Positions 25,220 to 33,813 of a stretch of 64,000 nucleotides of DNA are shown piece by piece. Made by a program: the position numbers and the translations under genes. The stretch is from Clostridiales bacterium (lineage in GTDB: Bacteria > Bacillota > Clostridia > Christensenellales > Aristaeellaceae): assembly GCA_015056205.1 (NCBI GenBank), contig SVGS01000007.1:1-64000 (forward strand), written 5' to 3'. Position 1 is the first letter of the stretch. Each line of letters begins with the position of its first letter. The notes under the pieces were generated by a model that worked only from the letters and a program-made list of their open reading frames with translations, searched no databases and was not told the origin of the DNA.

Positions 25220-27115
25220 TTATTTGTGCCCGTTCGGAGCGTTCTCCCAGGCGTACTGGATGGCTTCGGTGTGATATTTGTCCACCGAGCTGCCGGTGTG
25301 GGTCCGGCTGTTGGTGAAGTGGATGCACAGCTGGCCCTTGAAGTCGTTGGTGGAAATGGTGTCGCCTTCCGGATAGTTGTGCGGCACGCCGTACAGGGAG
25401 CAGGCGAAGGTTCTCGTGCCGATGGTCACCAGCAGAGGCCGCCGCTGCCACAGGTTCTTGTCCGCGATTTCCTGCGCGGTGGTCACGCCGTAGCTCTTGC
25501 ACAGGCGGGCGGTGTCCGCCGCGGTCAGGGGCTCCGCGTCTACGTGGTATCCGCCGGCCCAGCGGTGCGCCCACCAGACGATGCCGGTCTTCACGTCGTA
25601 TACCTTGTAGTTGTCGCCTCTGGCCCATAGCTCGTTGATGCCGCCGGTGTACCAGTCGATCTTTTCCGCCGGATACATCACGAATTCCAGGTTGCTCTTG
25701 TCGGCCGCGCCGATGGGCACGGTGCCGTAGAGCTTGTGCTGGGTCGCCGCGCCGGCCACGCCGTCCACGGTCAGCCCCTTGGCCTTCTGGAAGGTCATGA
25801 CGGCGTTCTTGACGGCGGTGGTGTAGTTCCGTGTGGGTGATCCGTTGTAGTATCCCTGCTTCTTCAGCTCCGTTGTCAGGTTCAGCACCGCGTCGCCGGT
25901 GGATCCGACCTTCAGGGTGTTGTAGCTGGCCTCCTGCTGGGAGCTGCTGGATCCGGTGTTGCTGCTGCCGTTGTCGGGCCTCAGGTTGCCGTTCGCGTCG
26001 CAGAGGGAAAGATAGTTGCCGTGGAGCCATCCCGTGCCCAGGGTGGGATGAACCACCTGGAACCAGGTCACGCCCTTGACCGAGCTTGTTTTGTAGTAGG
26101 GCATGATTACGCCGCGGTCGACCCGGCCCATGGGTTCGGTGAAGCCCGCCTCTTTCCGCAGGTTGACGCCGCCGGCGGTCGTGATGACGTATCCGATTTT
26201 GTCGTCGTCCGGGTCGGTGGTCGGCGGTGCGGAGGTGGGATCGCCCCCGCCGCCGACGACCTTGACCACGTCGTTGCGCAGGTAGCCCCGGTTGGCCCCG
26301 GCCTGCACGAAGTACCAGGTGTATCCGCCCTTCTGCGCGGGGGCCAGCAGGTAGGGAAAGGTTTCGCCCTTGCCCAGCTGGCGGATCACGGAACCGCCCA
26401 TGGTGGCCCGCAGATTGACGCCGCCGACGGTGGTCATGACGTAGCCGAGCACCTCATCCGGCTTGACGGTGGGGGAAGGGGGCACGGGCTGCGGGGATCC
26501 GGATTCCTGCAGGAAGGTGGACATGATGTATCCCACGGTGCTCCCGGTCTGAATCTTGTAGAAGGTTTCGCTGCTGTTCTTGACGGAGGGAGCCTCCAGA
26601 ATGGTCACCACGTCTCCCCGGTTCAGCTTCAGCAGGCTGGGGTACCTTGTTCCGGGCCCCTGGCGTACGTTGACGCCGCTGCCGTTGACCACGATGCCGG
26701 TCATGCCGCTCACGGTGGTGTTCTCGTTCACCACGGCGCTGCTGGAGGAGGCGGTGGTGCCGCTGGTCTGGTAGGTGTTGGCCTCCTCGTCCGTCAGCCG
26801 GCGGAAACAGTCTCCCCGGATATATCCGATCTGCTTCCGGCCGTTCTCGGGATCGATGGCCTCGACCTGGAACCAGTGGTATCCCTCCTGGTCCACCTCG
26901 TTCAGCACGGTGCATACATACTGGTTCGGCAGCCGGACGATGTATTCGCTCTTCGGGCTGGCGGAATAGCGCAGGTTCACCTTGTCCGCGGTGGTCATGC
27001 CCAGATCGTTCTCCGCGGCAGCCGGCCGCTGCAGGGTCAGGGGAATCAGCGCTGTCACCATCATCAGCGTCAGCGCGAAAGCCAGTAGCCTGCTTCGGAA
27101 TGTAGTCATCTTCAT
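25220..27115 (-). CDS. Secreted protein with SH3-like repeats and peptidoglycan-binding domain
   Basis: This 631-residue protein has a signal peptide (1-34, LLAFALTLMMVTALIPL core). Four SH3-like repeats follow at about 38-108, 138-202, 224-286 and 308-371, each with a VNLR or VNVR motif, separated by Ser/Thr/Pro linkers. A peptidoglycan-binding domain is at 399-464 (LKVGSTGDAVLNL, GVAGAATQHKLYG). The C-terminal 160 residues contain YGVPHNYPEGD and QLCIHFTNSRTH. The Cys597 and nearby His residues recall an L,D-transpeptidase, but the order of motifs is not that of a standard YkuD domain. It probably acts on or binds the cell wall. Start could be ATG 27115 or 27109; GAGGTG fits the latter better. 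Confidence 0.8.
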   Translation of the reverse strand: MKMTTFRSRLLAFALTLMMVTALIPLTLQRPAAAENDLGMTTADKVNLRYSASPKSEYIVRLPNQYVCTVLNEVDQEGYHWFQVEAIDPENGRKQIGYIRGDCFRRLTDEEANTYQTSGTTASSSSAVVNENTTVSGMTGIVVNGSGVNVRQGPGTRYPSLLKLNRGDVVTILEAPSVKNSSETFYKIQTGSTVGYIMSTFLQESGSPQPVPPSPTVKPDEVLGYVMTTVGGVNLRATMGGSVIRQLGKGETFPYLLAPAQKGGYTWYFVQAGANRGYLRNDVVKVVGGGGDPTSAPPTTDPDDDKIGYVITTAGGVNLRKEAGFTEPMGRVDRGVIMPYYKTSSVKGVTWFQVVHPTLGTGWLHGNYLSLCDANGNLRPDNGSSNTGSSSSQQEASYNTLKVGSTGDAVLNLTTELKKQGYYNGSPTRNYTTAVKNAVMTFQKAKGLTVDGVAGAATQHKLYGTVPIGAADKSNLEFVMYPAEKIDWYTGGINELWARGDNYKVYDVKTGIVWWAHRWAGGYHVDAEPLTAADTARLCKSYGVTTAQEIADKNLWQRRPLLVTIGTRTFACSLYGVPHNYPEGDTISTNDFKGQLCIHFTNSRTHTGSSVDKYHTEAIQYAWENAPNGHK

Positions 27116-27163
27116 ATCACCTCGCGGATAGTATCGCGGTCATGTGTAAACGAACACACCCTT

Positions 27164-27192
27164 ATTTTATTAAAAAACTGTTACAATGTCAA
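27164..27192 (-). promoter_or_regulatory. Promoter of the SH3/peptidoglycan-binding gene
   Basis: Perfect -35 TTGACA (27187-27192), 17-bp spacer, -10 TAAAAT (27164-27169) on the minus strand, with a leader of about 45 nt. Confidence 0.75.
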
Positions 27193-27223
27193 TAAAAAAT
27201 GAAAAAATCCTTGAAGAAAGTAT

Positions 27224-27259
27224 ATAAAAACAGCGACGGATTTGTTGAATCCGCCGCTG
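27224..27259 (-). terminator. leuS terminator
   Basis: On the minus strand, CAGCGGCGGA pairs with TCCGTCGCTG (one mismatch) around a ten-base loop, followed by TTTTTATATA. It lies just after the leuS stop. Confidence 0.8.
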
Positions 27260-27275
27260 TATGCTTCGTTTCGCT

Positions 27276-29699
27276 TTATTTGACCACGATGTTGACGATC
27301 CGTCCCTTGACGTAGATTTCCTTCACGATGGTCTTGCCCTCCACGTAGGTCTGCACGTTCTTCATGGCGTGGGCCTTGGCCAGCACGCTGTCCTGCTCCT
27401 CGTGTACGCCGATTTCCACCGTGGCCCGCACCTTGCCGTTCACCTGTACGGGAATCTGCAGGGTGTCCTCCTTCAGGGCGGCCTCGTCCCATACGGGCCA
27501 GGGCTCGCGGGCCAGCGATTCGCCGTGGCCGAGCAGGCTCCACATCTCCTCGCCGATGTGGGGGCAGATGCAGCTGAGCATCTTGATGAAGGCCTCCGCG
27601 TAGGCTTTCGGGCAGCTTCCCGCCTTGTAGCAGGCGTTCACGAAGATCATCATCTGGCTGATCGCGGTGTTGAATCCGAGGTTTTCGAAGTCCTCCGTCA
27701 CCTTTTTGACGGTCTGGTGATAGATCTTGTCCAGCGATCCGTCCCCGTCCCCGGTGATGTTCTCCTCGTTGGTGAAGAAGGTCCATACGCGGTTCAGGAA
27801 TTTCCGGGCGCCCTCGACGCCCTGCTTGCTCCAGGGCTTGGATACCTCCAGCGGCCCCATGAACATTTCGTACAGCCGCAGGGTGTCCGCGCCGTAGTCC
27901 CGCACGATGTCGCTGGGGTTGACCACGAATTCGGGAAAACGCTTGCCCATCTTGATGCCGTTCTCGCCCAGGATCATGCCCTGGTGCACCAGCTTCCGGA
28001 AGGGCTCCTTCACGGGGCTCAGCCCCTTGTCGTACAGGTACCGGTTCCAGATCCGGCTGTACATCAGGTGGCCCACCGCGTGCTCCGGCCCGCCGATGTA
28101 AAGGTCCACCGGCAGCCAGTGCTTCAGCAGCTCCTGGTTGGCGAATTCCTGATCGTTGTGCGGATCGATGTATCGCATGTAGTACCAGCTGGATCCGGCG
28201 GATCCGGGCATGGTGCTGGTTTCCCGCAGGCCCTTCACGCCGTGCCGGTCGTAGTGCTTCCATTCCTCGGCGTTTTCCAGGGGCGCCTTTCCGTTCCGGC
28301 CCTTGTAGTCCTCCAGCTCCGGCAGCACCAGCGGAAGTTCGTCGTCCGGCAGGGGATAGATGGTCCCCTCTTCCGTGTGCACCATGGGTACCGGCTCGCC
28401 CCAGTAGCGCTGCCGGGCGAAGATCCATTCGCGGAAGTGGTAGTTCACGGTGCGCTTCGCCACGCCCGCCTTTTCCAGCTTGGCGGTAATGGCTTCCTTG
28501 GCTTCCTCCACGGTCAGCCCGGTGAATTCCTCGCTGTTGATCAGCCTGCATCCTTTGCCAAGGTAGTCCTGCTTCTCGAAGGCGTGCTCGCTCACGTCCG
28601 CCCCGTCGATTACCTGAATCATGGGAATCCCGTGGGCGGTGGCGTATTCGAAGTCCCGCTGGTCGTGGCTGGGCACGGCCATCACGGCGCCGGTGCCGTA
28701 GCTGGCCAGCACGAAGTCGCCGATGAACAGCGCCGCTTCCTTCCCGTTGGCCGGGTTGATGCAGGTCACGCCCTCCAGCCGGCATCCGGTCTTGCCCTTG
28801 TTCAGCTCGGTCCGGTCCATGTCGTTCTTTTTCCGGGTCTCCTCGATGTAGGCCTGAACCTCTTCCTTGTTCCGGATCCGGGGCATCAGGTCCTGCACCA
28901 GCTGCCCGTCCGGCGCCAGCACCATGAAGGTCACGCCGTATATGGTCTCGATGCAGGTGGTAAAGATGCTGAAGCTCCCCCCGCCCTGAATCTGGAAGGT
29001 AACCTCCACGCCCTCGCTCCGGCCGATCCAGTGGCGCTGCATGTCCTTGGTGCTCTCGGGCCAGTCGATCTCGTTCAGCCCCTCGAGCAGCTTCTCGGCG
29101 AAGGCGGGCTGGTTGATGACCCACTGCTTCATGTTCTTCCGGATCACGGGATATCCGCCGCGCTCGCTCTTCCCGTCGATTACCTCGTCGTTGCTCAGCA
29201 CGGTGCCGAGCTCCTCGCACCAGTTCACGGGCATGTCGATGTACTGGGCGTATCCGTCCAGATACAGCTGTTTGAAGATCCACTGGGTCCATCGGTAGAA
29301 GGAGGGATCGCTGGTGGCGATCATCTTGTCCCAGTCATAGTCGAATCCGAGCTCCTTCAGCTGGCGGCTGAAGGTTTCGATGTTGTGGGCGGTGAAGCCT
29401 TCCGGATGGTTCCCCGTGCTGATGGCGTATTGCTCCGCCGGCAGCCCGAAGCTGTCGTATCCCATGGGATGCAGCACGTTGTATCCCTGCATGCGCTTCA
29501 TCCGGCTCACGATGTCCGTCGCGGTGTATCCTTCCGGGTGCCCGGCGTGCAGCCCGACGCCGCTGGGATAGGGAAACATGTCCAGGGCGTAGAATTTGGG
29601 CCTGGAAAAATCCCATACGTCGGTGTGGAAGGTCTGATGCTCGGCCCAGTATTCCTGCCATTTTTTCTCGATTGTTTTCGGGTCATACACGTGTTCCAT
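27276..29699 (-). CDS. leuS: Leucyl-tRNA synthetase
   Basis: This class I synthetase charges tRNA-Leu. The 807-residue length, the HIGH-type motif (PYPSGVGLHAGHPEGY), the editing domain with TCIETIYGVTFMVL and DQRDFEYA, and the SSWYYMRYIDPHN region identify it as LeuRS. The KMSKS loop reads KMGKR (coding bases 27939-27953), a variant in which the two Ser positions are Gly and Arg. The rest of the catalytic fold looks intact. It has its own promoter, and the short leader (about 60 nt) has no room for a T-box. Confidence 0.95.
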   Translation of the reverse strand: MEHVYDPKTIEKKWQEYWAEHQTFHTDVWDFSRPKFYALDMFPYPSGVGLHAGHPEGYTATDIVSRMKRMQGYNVLHPMGYDSFGLPAEQYAISTGNHPEGFTAHNIETFSRQLKELGFDYDWDKMIATSDPSFYRWTQWIFKQLYLDGYAQYIDMPVNWCEELGTVLSNDEVIDGKSERGGYPVIRKNMKQWVINQPAFAEKLLEGLNEIDWPESTKDMQRHWIGRSEGVEVTFQIQGGGSFSIFTTCIETIYGVTFMVLAPDGQLVQDLMPRIRNKEEVQAYIEETRKKNDMDRTELNKGKTGCRLEGVTCINPANGKEAALFIGDFVLASYGTGAVMAVPSHDQRDFEYATAHGIPMIQVIDGADVSEHAFEKQDYLGKGCRLINSEEFTGLTVEEAKEAITAKLEKAGVAKRTVNYHFREWIFARQRYWGEPVPMVHTEEGTIYPLPDDELPLVLPELEDYKGRNGKAPLENAEEWKHYDRHGVKGLRETSTMPGSAGSSWYYMRYIDPHNDQEFANQELLKHWLPVDLYIGGPEHAVGHLMYSRIWNRYLYDKGLSPVKEPFRKLVHQGMILGENGIKMGKRFPEFVVNPSDIVRDYGADTLRLYEMFMGPLEVSKPWSKQGVEGARKFLNRVWTFFTNEENITGDGDGSLDKIYHQTVKKVTEDFENLGFNTAISQMMIFVNACYKAGSCPKAYAEAFIKMLSCICPHIGEEMWSLLGHGESLAREPWPVWDEAALKEDTLQIPVQVNGKVRATVEIGVHEEQDSVLAKAHAMKNVQTYVEGKTIVKEIYVKGRIVNIVVK

Positions 29700-29762
29700 C
29701 TGCGCTCACCGGTCCTTGTTCGTTGTTGGATCCCCGCCGGGGCGGGGAAAAAATCAGAAGAA

Positions 29763-29791
29763 AGTATAGCATAATCCCGGTGTTTCATCAA
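29763..29791 (-). promoter_or_regulatory. leuS promoter
   Basis: On the minus strand: -35 TTGATG (29786-29791), 17-bp spacer, -10 TATACT (29763-29768). It overlaps the last codons of the glycosyltransferase gene upstream. Confidence 0.6.
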
Positions 29792-31431
29792 CCTAAACCA
29801 TAGTTCGCTTTCTCCCGGGAAAATCGCTCGCTGTAGCAGGGATCGTGGATCTTCTCTCCCCACCGGGCGCGGAATCGTTCGGCGTCCGCCCCGTTCCGCT
29901 CCCTCCCGCTGAGCAGCAGGGCGGAGGGAGCGTGGATTGCGGTCGCCTGGGGGGTCAGGATGAAGCGCTTCCCGGCCTCCCGGGCCTTCATGGCCCAGTC
30001 GATGCTGACCAGCCCGCCCTCGTATTCCTCGCTCAGGTCGATCCATCCGCTTCTTTTGACCATGCAGCAGCACAGGCTCACGGCGCTCACGTTGTGTACC
30101 TTGTTCATCATGTCGTGCCATCCGCCGGCCGTGCGGTAGAGCCCCTCGTTGATGCACTGGGCGATGCCCTTCATCCCCAGGGCGTATCCCCCGTGGGTAA
30201 TGCGCTGCTTACGGTCGGTGATCACGGGGGTCACGGCCGCCACGTCCTCCCGCTGGGCGTACATGATCATCTCCCGCAGAAAGTGCCGGTTCATGCCGCC
30301 GGTCCCCGCCTCGATGATCAGCAGGTAGTCCGCCTCGCTCTCCCGGGCGGCCTCGTTGATCATCTTCCATTTGTCCCGCCCGTTCCCGGTGATCAGCACC
30401 CCGCTGATCTTTCCCCATCCGGTCAGGAAGGCCAGCTCCCCGAGGCAGCTTTCGCATTCTTCCTCGTCCCCGCCCCATACCAGGGCCTCCACCGAGGCGG
30501 AGGGGTCGATCTCGTACCATAGCCGGATTTCCTTGTGAACCGGCACGGCGGTCACCGGCCGCCCCATCCGCGCCTCGTGCTCCTCGACCGCCCGGCATCC
30601 GTTTTCCAGGCACCGCAGCAGGTTCCGGTGGCTCATGCTCCCGAAGTTTTCCCGCCAGCTGTACAGGGTGTAGGGCAGGTGGATGATCCGGTCCGTCTTT
30701 TCCGCCAGCCGCAGAAAAAGGTCGTGGTCCTGGCTCCCGTCGAATCCGCTCCGCAGCCCGTGAATCTCCTCCAGCAGCGCCTTCCGGATCACGGCCAGGT
30801 GGCAGATGTAGTTGTCGGATACCAGGTTGTCCGGGCAGTAGTCGGGCTTGTAGTGGGGATCCATGTGCCTGCGCCCGCTCTGGGTGATCCGGTCCTCGTC
30901 GCTGTAGATCAGGTCCGGCTGCTCCCTCGCGATGCATTCCGCGGCCCGCCATAGGGCGTCCGGGGTCAGCAGATCGTCGTGGTCGCACAGGGCGCAGTAG
31001 GTCCCCCGGGCCAGGGCGATGGCGGCGTTGGTGTTCCCGCTGATGCCCCGGTTCTCCCCGCCGTGAATCACGCGGAAGCGGGGTTCCCCCTCCGCGGCGG
31101 CCTGCAGCGCGGCCAGGGTTTCCGGCCGGGTGCTCCCGCCGTCGTACAGGATGGCCTCGTAATCCCCGTAGCTCTGCGCCTTCAGGCTGTCGAGCAGGGC
31201 GCCCAGCATGTGCGGCTCCGTGTTGTATATGGGTATCACCACGGAAATCAGCCCCGCCGCGGGGGGATGCTGCCGTTGCCGTTCCAGCTCCTCCCGGCTG
31301 CAGGCCTCCCTGCAGAATCGCCGGTCATAGGTGCCGATCAGCCGCTCCCGTCCCTTCTGCGCCAGCCGTTTCAGGGTGTATCGGGTGCCGTGGCTTTTCC
31401 GGTATTCCCGGATTCGCTCGATGGCGCTCAT
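29788..31431 (-). CDS. Family 2 glycosyltransferase
   Basis: The 547-residue protein has a GT2 catalytic domain at about residues 60-290: LISVVIPIYNTEPHML, LYDGGS, and the metal-binding DHDDLLTP. The rest (about 290-547) repeats features of a second, less conserved GT-A-like half (EADYLLIIEAG, RITHGGYALGM). Similar two-part proteins add rhamnose or other sugars to cell-wall polymers. It is alone, between leuS and an AraC regulator. No membrane segments were seen. GGAGG lies seven bases upstream of the ATG. Confidence 0.8.
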   Translation of the reverse strand: MSAIERIREYRKSHGTRYTLKRLAQKGRERLIGTYDRRFCREACSREELERQRQHPPAAGLISVVIPIYNTEPHMLGALLDSLKAQSYGDYEAILYDGGSTRPETLAALQAAAEGEPRFRVIHGGENRGISGNTNAAIALARGTYCALCDHDDLLTPDALWRAAECIAREQPDLIYSDEDRITQSGRRHMDPHYKPDYCPDNLVSDNYICHLAVIRKALLEEIHGLRSGFDGSQDHDLFLRLAEKTDRIIHLPYTLYSWRENFGSMSHRNLLRCLENGCRAVEEHEARMGRPVTAVPVHKEIRLWYEIDPSASVEALVWGGDEEECESCLGELAFLTGWGKISGVLITGNGRDKWKMINEAARESEADYLLIIEAGTGGMNRHFLREMIMYAQREDVAAVTPVITDRKQRITHGGYALGMKGIAQCINEGLYRTAGGWHDMMNKVHNVSAVSLCCCMVKRSGWIDLSEEYEGGLVSIDWAMKAREAGKRFILTPQATAIHAPSALLLSGRERNGADAERFRARWGEKIHDPCYSERFSREKANYGLG

Positions 31432-31492
31432 ACACGGCCTCCTTTCCTCATAAAAAAACCTTGTTGATTTGGTGGTTTCAGCCCTTCAGCCC

Positions 31493-31522
31493 TTGACAGG
31501 AAAGAAGAATGGGGCGTATACT
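31493..31522 (+). promoter_or_regulatory. Promoter of the AraC-family gene
   Basis: Perfect -35 TTGACA (31493-31498), 18-bp spacer, -10 TATACT (31517-31522); the start codon is 48 bp downstream. Confidence 0.7.
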
Positions 31523-31569
31523 GAATCCAGGTTTTGTCATATTTGGTCGCTTTGGATGGAGGATAAGCC

Positions 31570-32478
31570 ATGACTTCCTATCTCCTGAGCCAGGTTCCTG
31601 AAAAAATGGAACCGTTGGTGGTGGAAGGCTTCCACCGGCCGGGCAGTCTGACCCGGGCGAGCGGCGCCTGGATTCATGCCGCGGGCTCCTTTGTGGTGGA
31701 AAAGGGCGAATATGATCTCCGCCCTCATGAGCAGTGGGTCTGGCTGGCGGTGGAGAAGGGGGATATCCTGCTCCGGTGGGATGGTAATGAGTTGCCTCTT
31801 TCCGCGGGGTTCACCTGCTTCCTCCCCGGGGGGGATAAGCCCTGCTGGGTGGAGACGGGGGAGTACGCCCGCTGCCTGTGGATCGCGCTGGAGGGCCCCC
31901 TGAGCCCGATGGTGGTGCGTAAAATGGGGGCGCTCCTGCATATGCCCCTGCGCCAGGGCGCCCTCCCGAGCCAGCTCTATCTCGCGGAGCAGATTGTCCA
32001 GGTCATCGTCCGCCATTCCGGCACCGCCGATGCCACCTATCAGCTGCAGCACCTCATGTACGGCATGGTCGCCTCCCACTGGGGCCAGCCCGTCGCCATG
32101 GATGCCATGCTCTCCCATGAGATCGCCAAGGTGGTGGATACCCTTCGGGCCAATCAGTACCGGGATAATTATTCCCTGGCGGAGATGGCGGCCATCTCCC
32201 GCATGCCGATGGAAACCTTCCGTAAGCGCTTCGTGGCGGAGGTGGGCATGCCGCCCCTCTCCTATGTCCTCCATTGTAAGATGGAGCGGGCCAAGGAGCT
32301 CCTCCGGGATCAGAACTGTTCCGTCCGCCAGGCGGGCGTCGAGGTGGGTATGCAGGATCCCTATCATTTCTCGAAGCAGTTCAAGCATATCGTGGGCATC
32401 AGCCCGAGCGCCTTTATGAAGCAGGCCTCGGTCCCCAGCGCCACGATCCGCGGCGTCGCCCCGAAAAAGAAGAAATAA
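31570..32478 (+). CDS. AraC-family transcriptional regulator
   Basis: The 302-residue protein has a cupin-like N-terminal sensor domain (about 1-150) and a C-terminal double helix-turn-helix. The first helix pair is around YSLAEMAAISRMPMETFRKR and the second around SVRQAGVEVGMQDPYHFSKQ, followed by the canonical FKHIVGISPSAF. It should bind DNA and respond to a small molecule, perhaps a sugar. Neighbours (a glycosyltransferase behind, an acyltransferase ahead on the other strand) do not reveal the target. The tail is basic (PKKKK). GGAGG lies upstream of the ATG. Confidence 0.88.
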   Translation: MTSYLLSQVPEKMEPLVVEGFHRPGSLTRASGAWIHAAGSFVVEKGEYDLRPHEQWVWLAVEKGDILLRWDGNELPLSAGFTCFLPGGDKPCWVETGEYARCLWIALEGPLSPMVVRKMGALLHMPLRQGALPSQLYLAEQIVQVIVRHSGTADATYQLQHLMYGMVASHWGQPVAMDAMLSHEIAKVVDTLRANQYRDNYSLAEMAAISRMPMETFRKRFVAEVGMPPLSYVLHCKMERAKELLRDQNCSVRQAGVEVGMQDPYHFSKQFKHIVGISPSAFMKQASVPSATIRGVAPKKKK

Positions 32479-32504
32479 CCCCGTCCAGAAGGAATCCGTT
32501 CCCC

Positions 32505-33692
32505 TCAGGCCTCCGCTTCGGAGGCCTGTTTTCGTGCGCGCCGGCGGTCCATCAGCCGCCCGCAGGGCTTCTCGATCCCGTAGGTAATCAGGATGGCCGC
32601 CCCCAGGGACAGCCCGAAGGCCAGCAGGGTAAACTGGTTCTGCCAGGGCTGCTCTCCCGCCATGTGCGGCGTCTCGCTCGCAGAGGGGGGAAAGTGAATC
32701 CGCTTCATGTGCACCACGATTACCTGGTGGATCAGGTAGTAGTTCATGCTGATCCCGGCCAGGAATCGGGTCACCCGGTTCCCCAGCAGCGCCCGCAGGG
32801 GCCGGATCCCGAAGATCCCACCGCCCATCAGCCCCAGAAAGAGCAGGGCGTACAGCGGCCGGTAGATCATCTGCCGGGCCTGAATCTGGTCGTATCCGTT
32901 GGATCCGGCCTGGTGCTTCAGCAGCGCCGTCAGCCCGGCCACCGCGCCGATGAATAGCGCCGTGGCGGCCGCCTCGGCAATCCTCCGGCCCTTCCGCCCC
33001 GCCTGGCGCATTTTCGCGTCCGCCCCGGTGTAGAGTACCGCCCCCGCCATCCCGATCACGTATACGTCGAGAAAGTTGATCAGCTGGTTCACCACCATGC
33101 CGTATTCCGTCAGCCCCCACAGGCACCACGCCCGGAATCCGAAGCAGATCCCCAGCAGGCATCCCGCGGTCTTCAGGGGGTGGCGCATCGCGCACCGCGC
33201 GATCCAGGGGAATAGCAGGTAGGCCTGCGCCTCGATGGCCAGGGTCCAGCTGGCCCCTCCCAGCGGGGTGGCCATGTAGGTGTCGAAGAAAAAGGGAAAG
33301 GTAAAGGTCAGGTGGGTCGCCAGATCCTTCACCATCCAGGGCCCGTTCCCGTGGTACAGGTCCCAGGGCAGGCAGATGGCCAGAAAGGTGAGGAGGATGA
33401 TGAAGTAGTGGGAGGGCAGAATCCGCCGCGCCCGGCGGTAGTAGAATTCCTGCGGCTCGGGCAGGGCGCCTTCTCCCCGCGTGGCCCGAGCGTAGGGCAG
33501 GGAAAGCAGAAAGGCGCTCATCAGCACCGTTCCGTCCACCCATACGTATCCGCTCCGCACCAGCCAGTCCAGGCTCGTCCGGCCGATCATGGGCTGCAGC
33601 CAGCTCTGCTGCCAGATGTGGTACCAGCTGACGATGAAGATCATGATCGTCCGAAGCCCGTCCAGCGGGGGAATCCGTTCCTTTCCGTTCAT
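32505..33692 (-). CDS. Acyltransferase family 3 membrane protein
   Basis: The 395-residue integral membrane protein starts with PPLDGLRTIMIFIVSWYH, the classic opening of acyltransferase-3 proteins, whose conserved His transfers acetyl or other acyl groups to exported sugars or peptidoglycan. About ten hydrophobic segments follow. I chose the ATG at 33692; a frame extension to 33752 adds 20 very basic residues and is unlikely. The acceptor cannot be told; surface glycans are likely. Confidence 0.85.
   Translation of the reverse strand: MNGKERIPPLDGLRTIMIFIVSWYHIWQQSWLQPMIGRTSLDWLVRSGYVWVDGTVLMSAFLLSLPYARATRGEGALPEPQEFYYRRARRILPSHYFIILLTFLAICLPWDLYHGNGPWMVKDLATHLTFTFPFFFDTYMATPLGGASWTLAIEAQAYLLFPWIARCAMRHPLKTAGCLLGICFGFRAWCLWGLTEYGMVVNQLINFLDVYVIGMAGAVLYTGADAKMRQAGRKGRRIAEAAATALFIGAVAGLTALLKHQAGSNGYDQIQARQMIYRPLYALLFLGLMGGGIFGIRPLRALLGNRVTRFLAGISMNYYLIHQVIVVHMKRIHFPPSASETPHMAGEQPWQNQFTLLAFGLSLGAAILITYGIEKPCGRLMDRRRARKQASEAEA
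32506..32532 (+). terminator. Intrinsic terminator of the AraC-family gene
   Basis: Perfect stem CAGGCCTCCG/CGGAGGCCTG with a three-base loop, then TTTT. It overlaps the last codons of the convergent acyltransferase gene. Confidence 0.75.
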
Positions 33693-33813
33693 CCTCGTCC
33701 CCTGTCTTCGCCGTCTCCCGTGATTTGCCGTTCGTTCCCGTTCCCCGTTCATCCCTGCGTCTTCCCGGGTTCCCGTGGTTCGCCGCCCGGCCTCGTCCCC
33801 TGCTTTTTCTCCC

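Noticed and set aside
24932-26030. In-frame upstream extension of radA through the SH3 gene's 3' region.
   Set aside because: The zinc finger and a good ribosome site mark the true start at 25124; the extension is a shadow of the SH3 gene.
27261-29774. Very long open frame (over 830 codons) opposite leuS.
   Set aside because: Antisense shadow of a certain gene; Val/His/Leu-rich and without recognised motifs.
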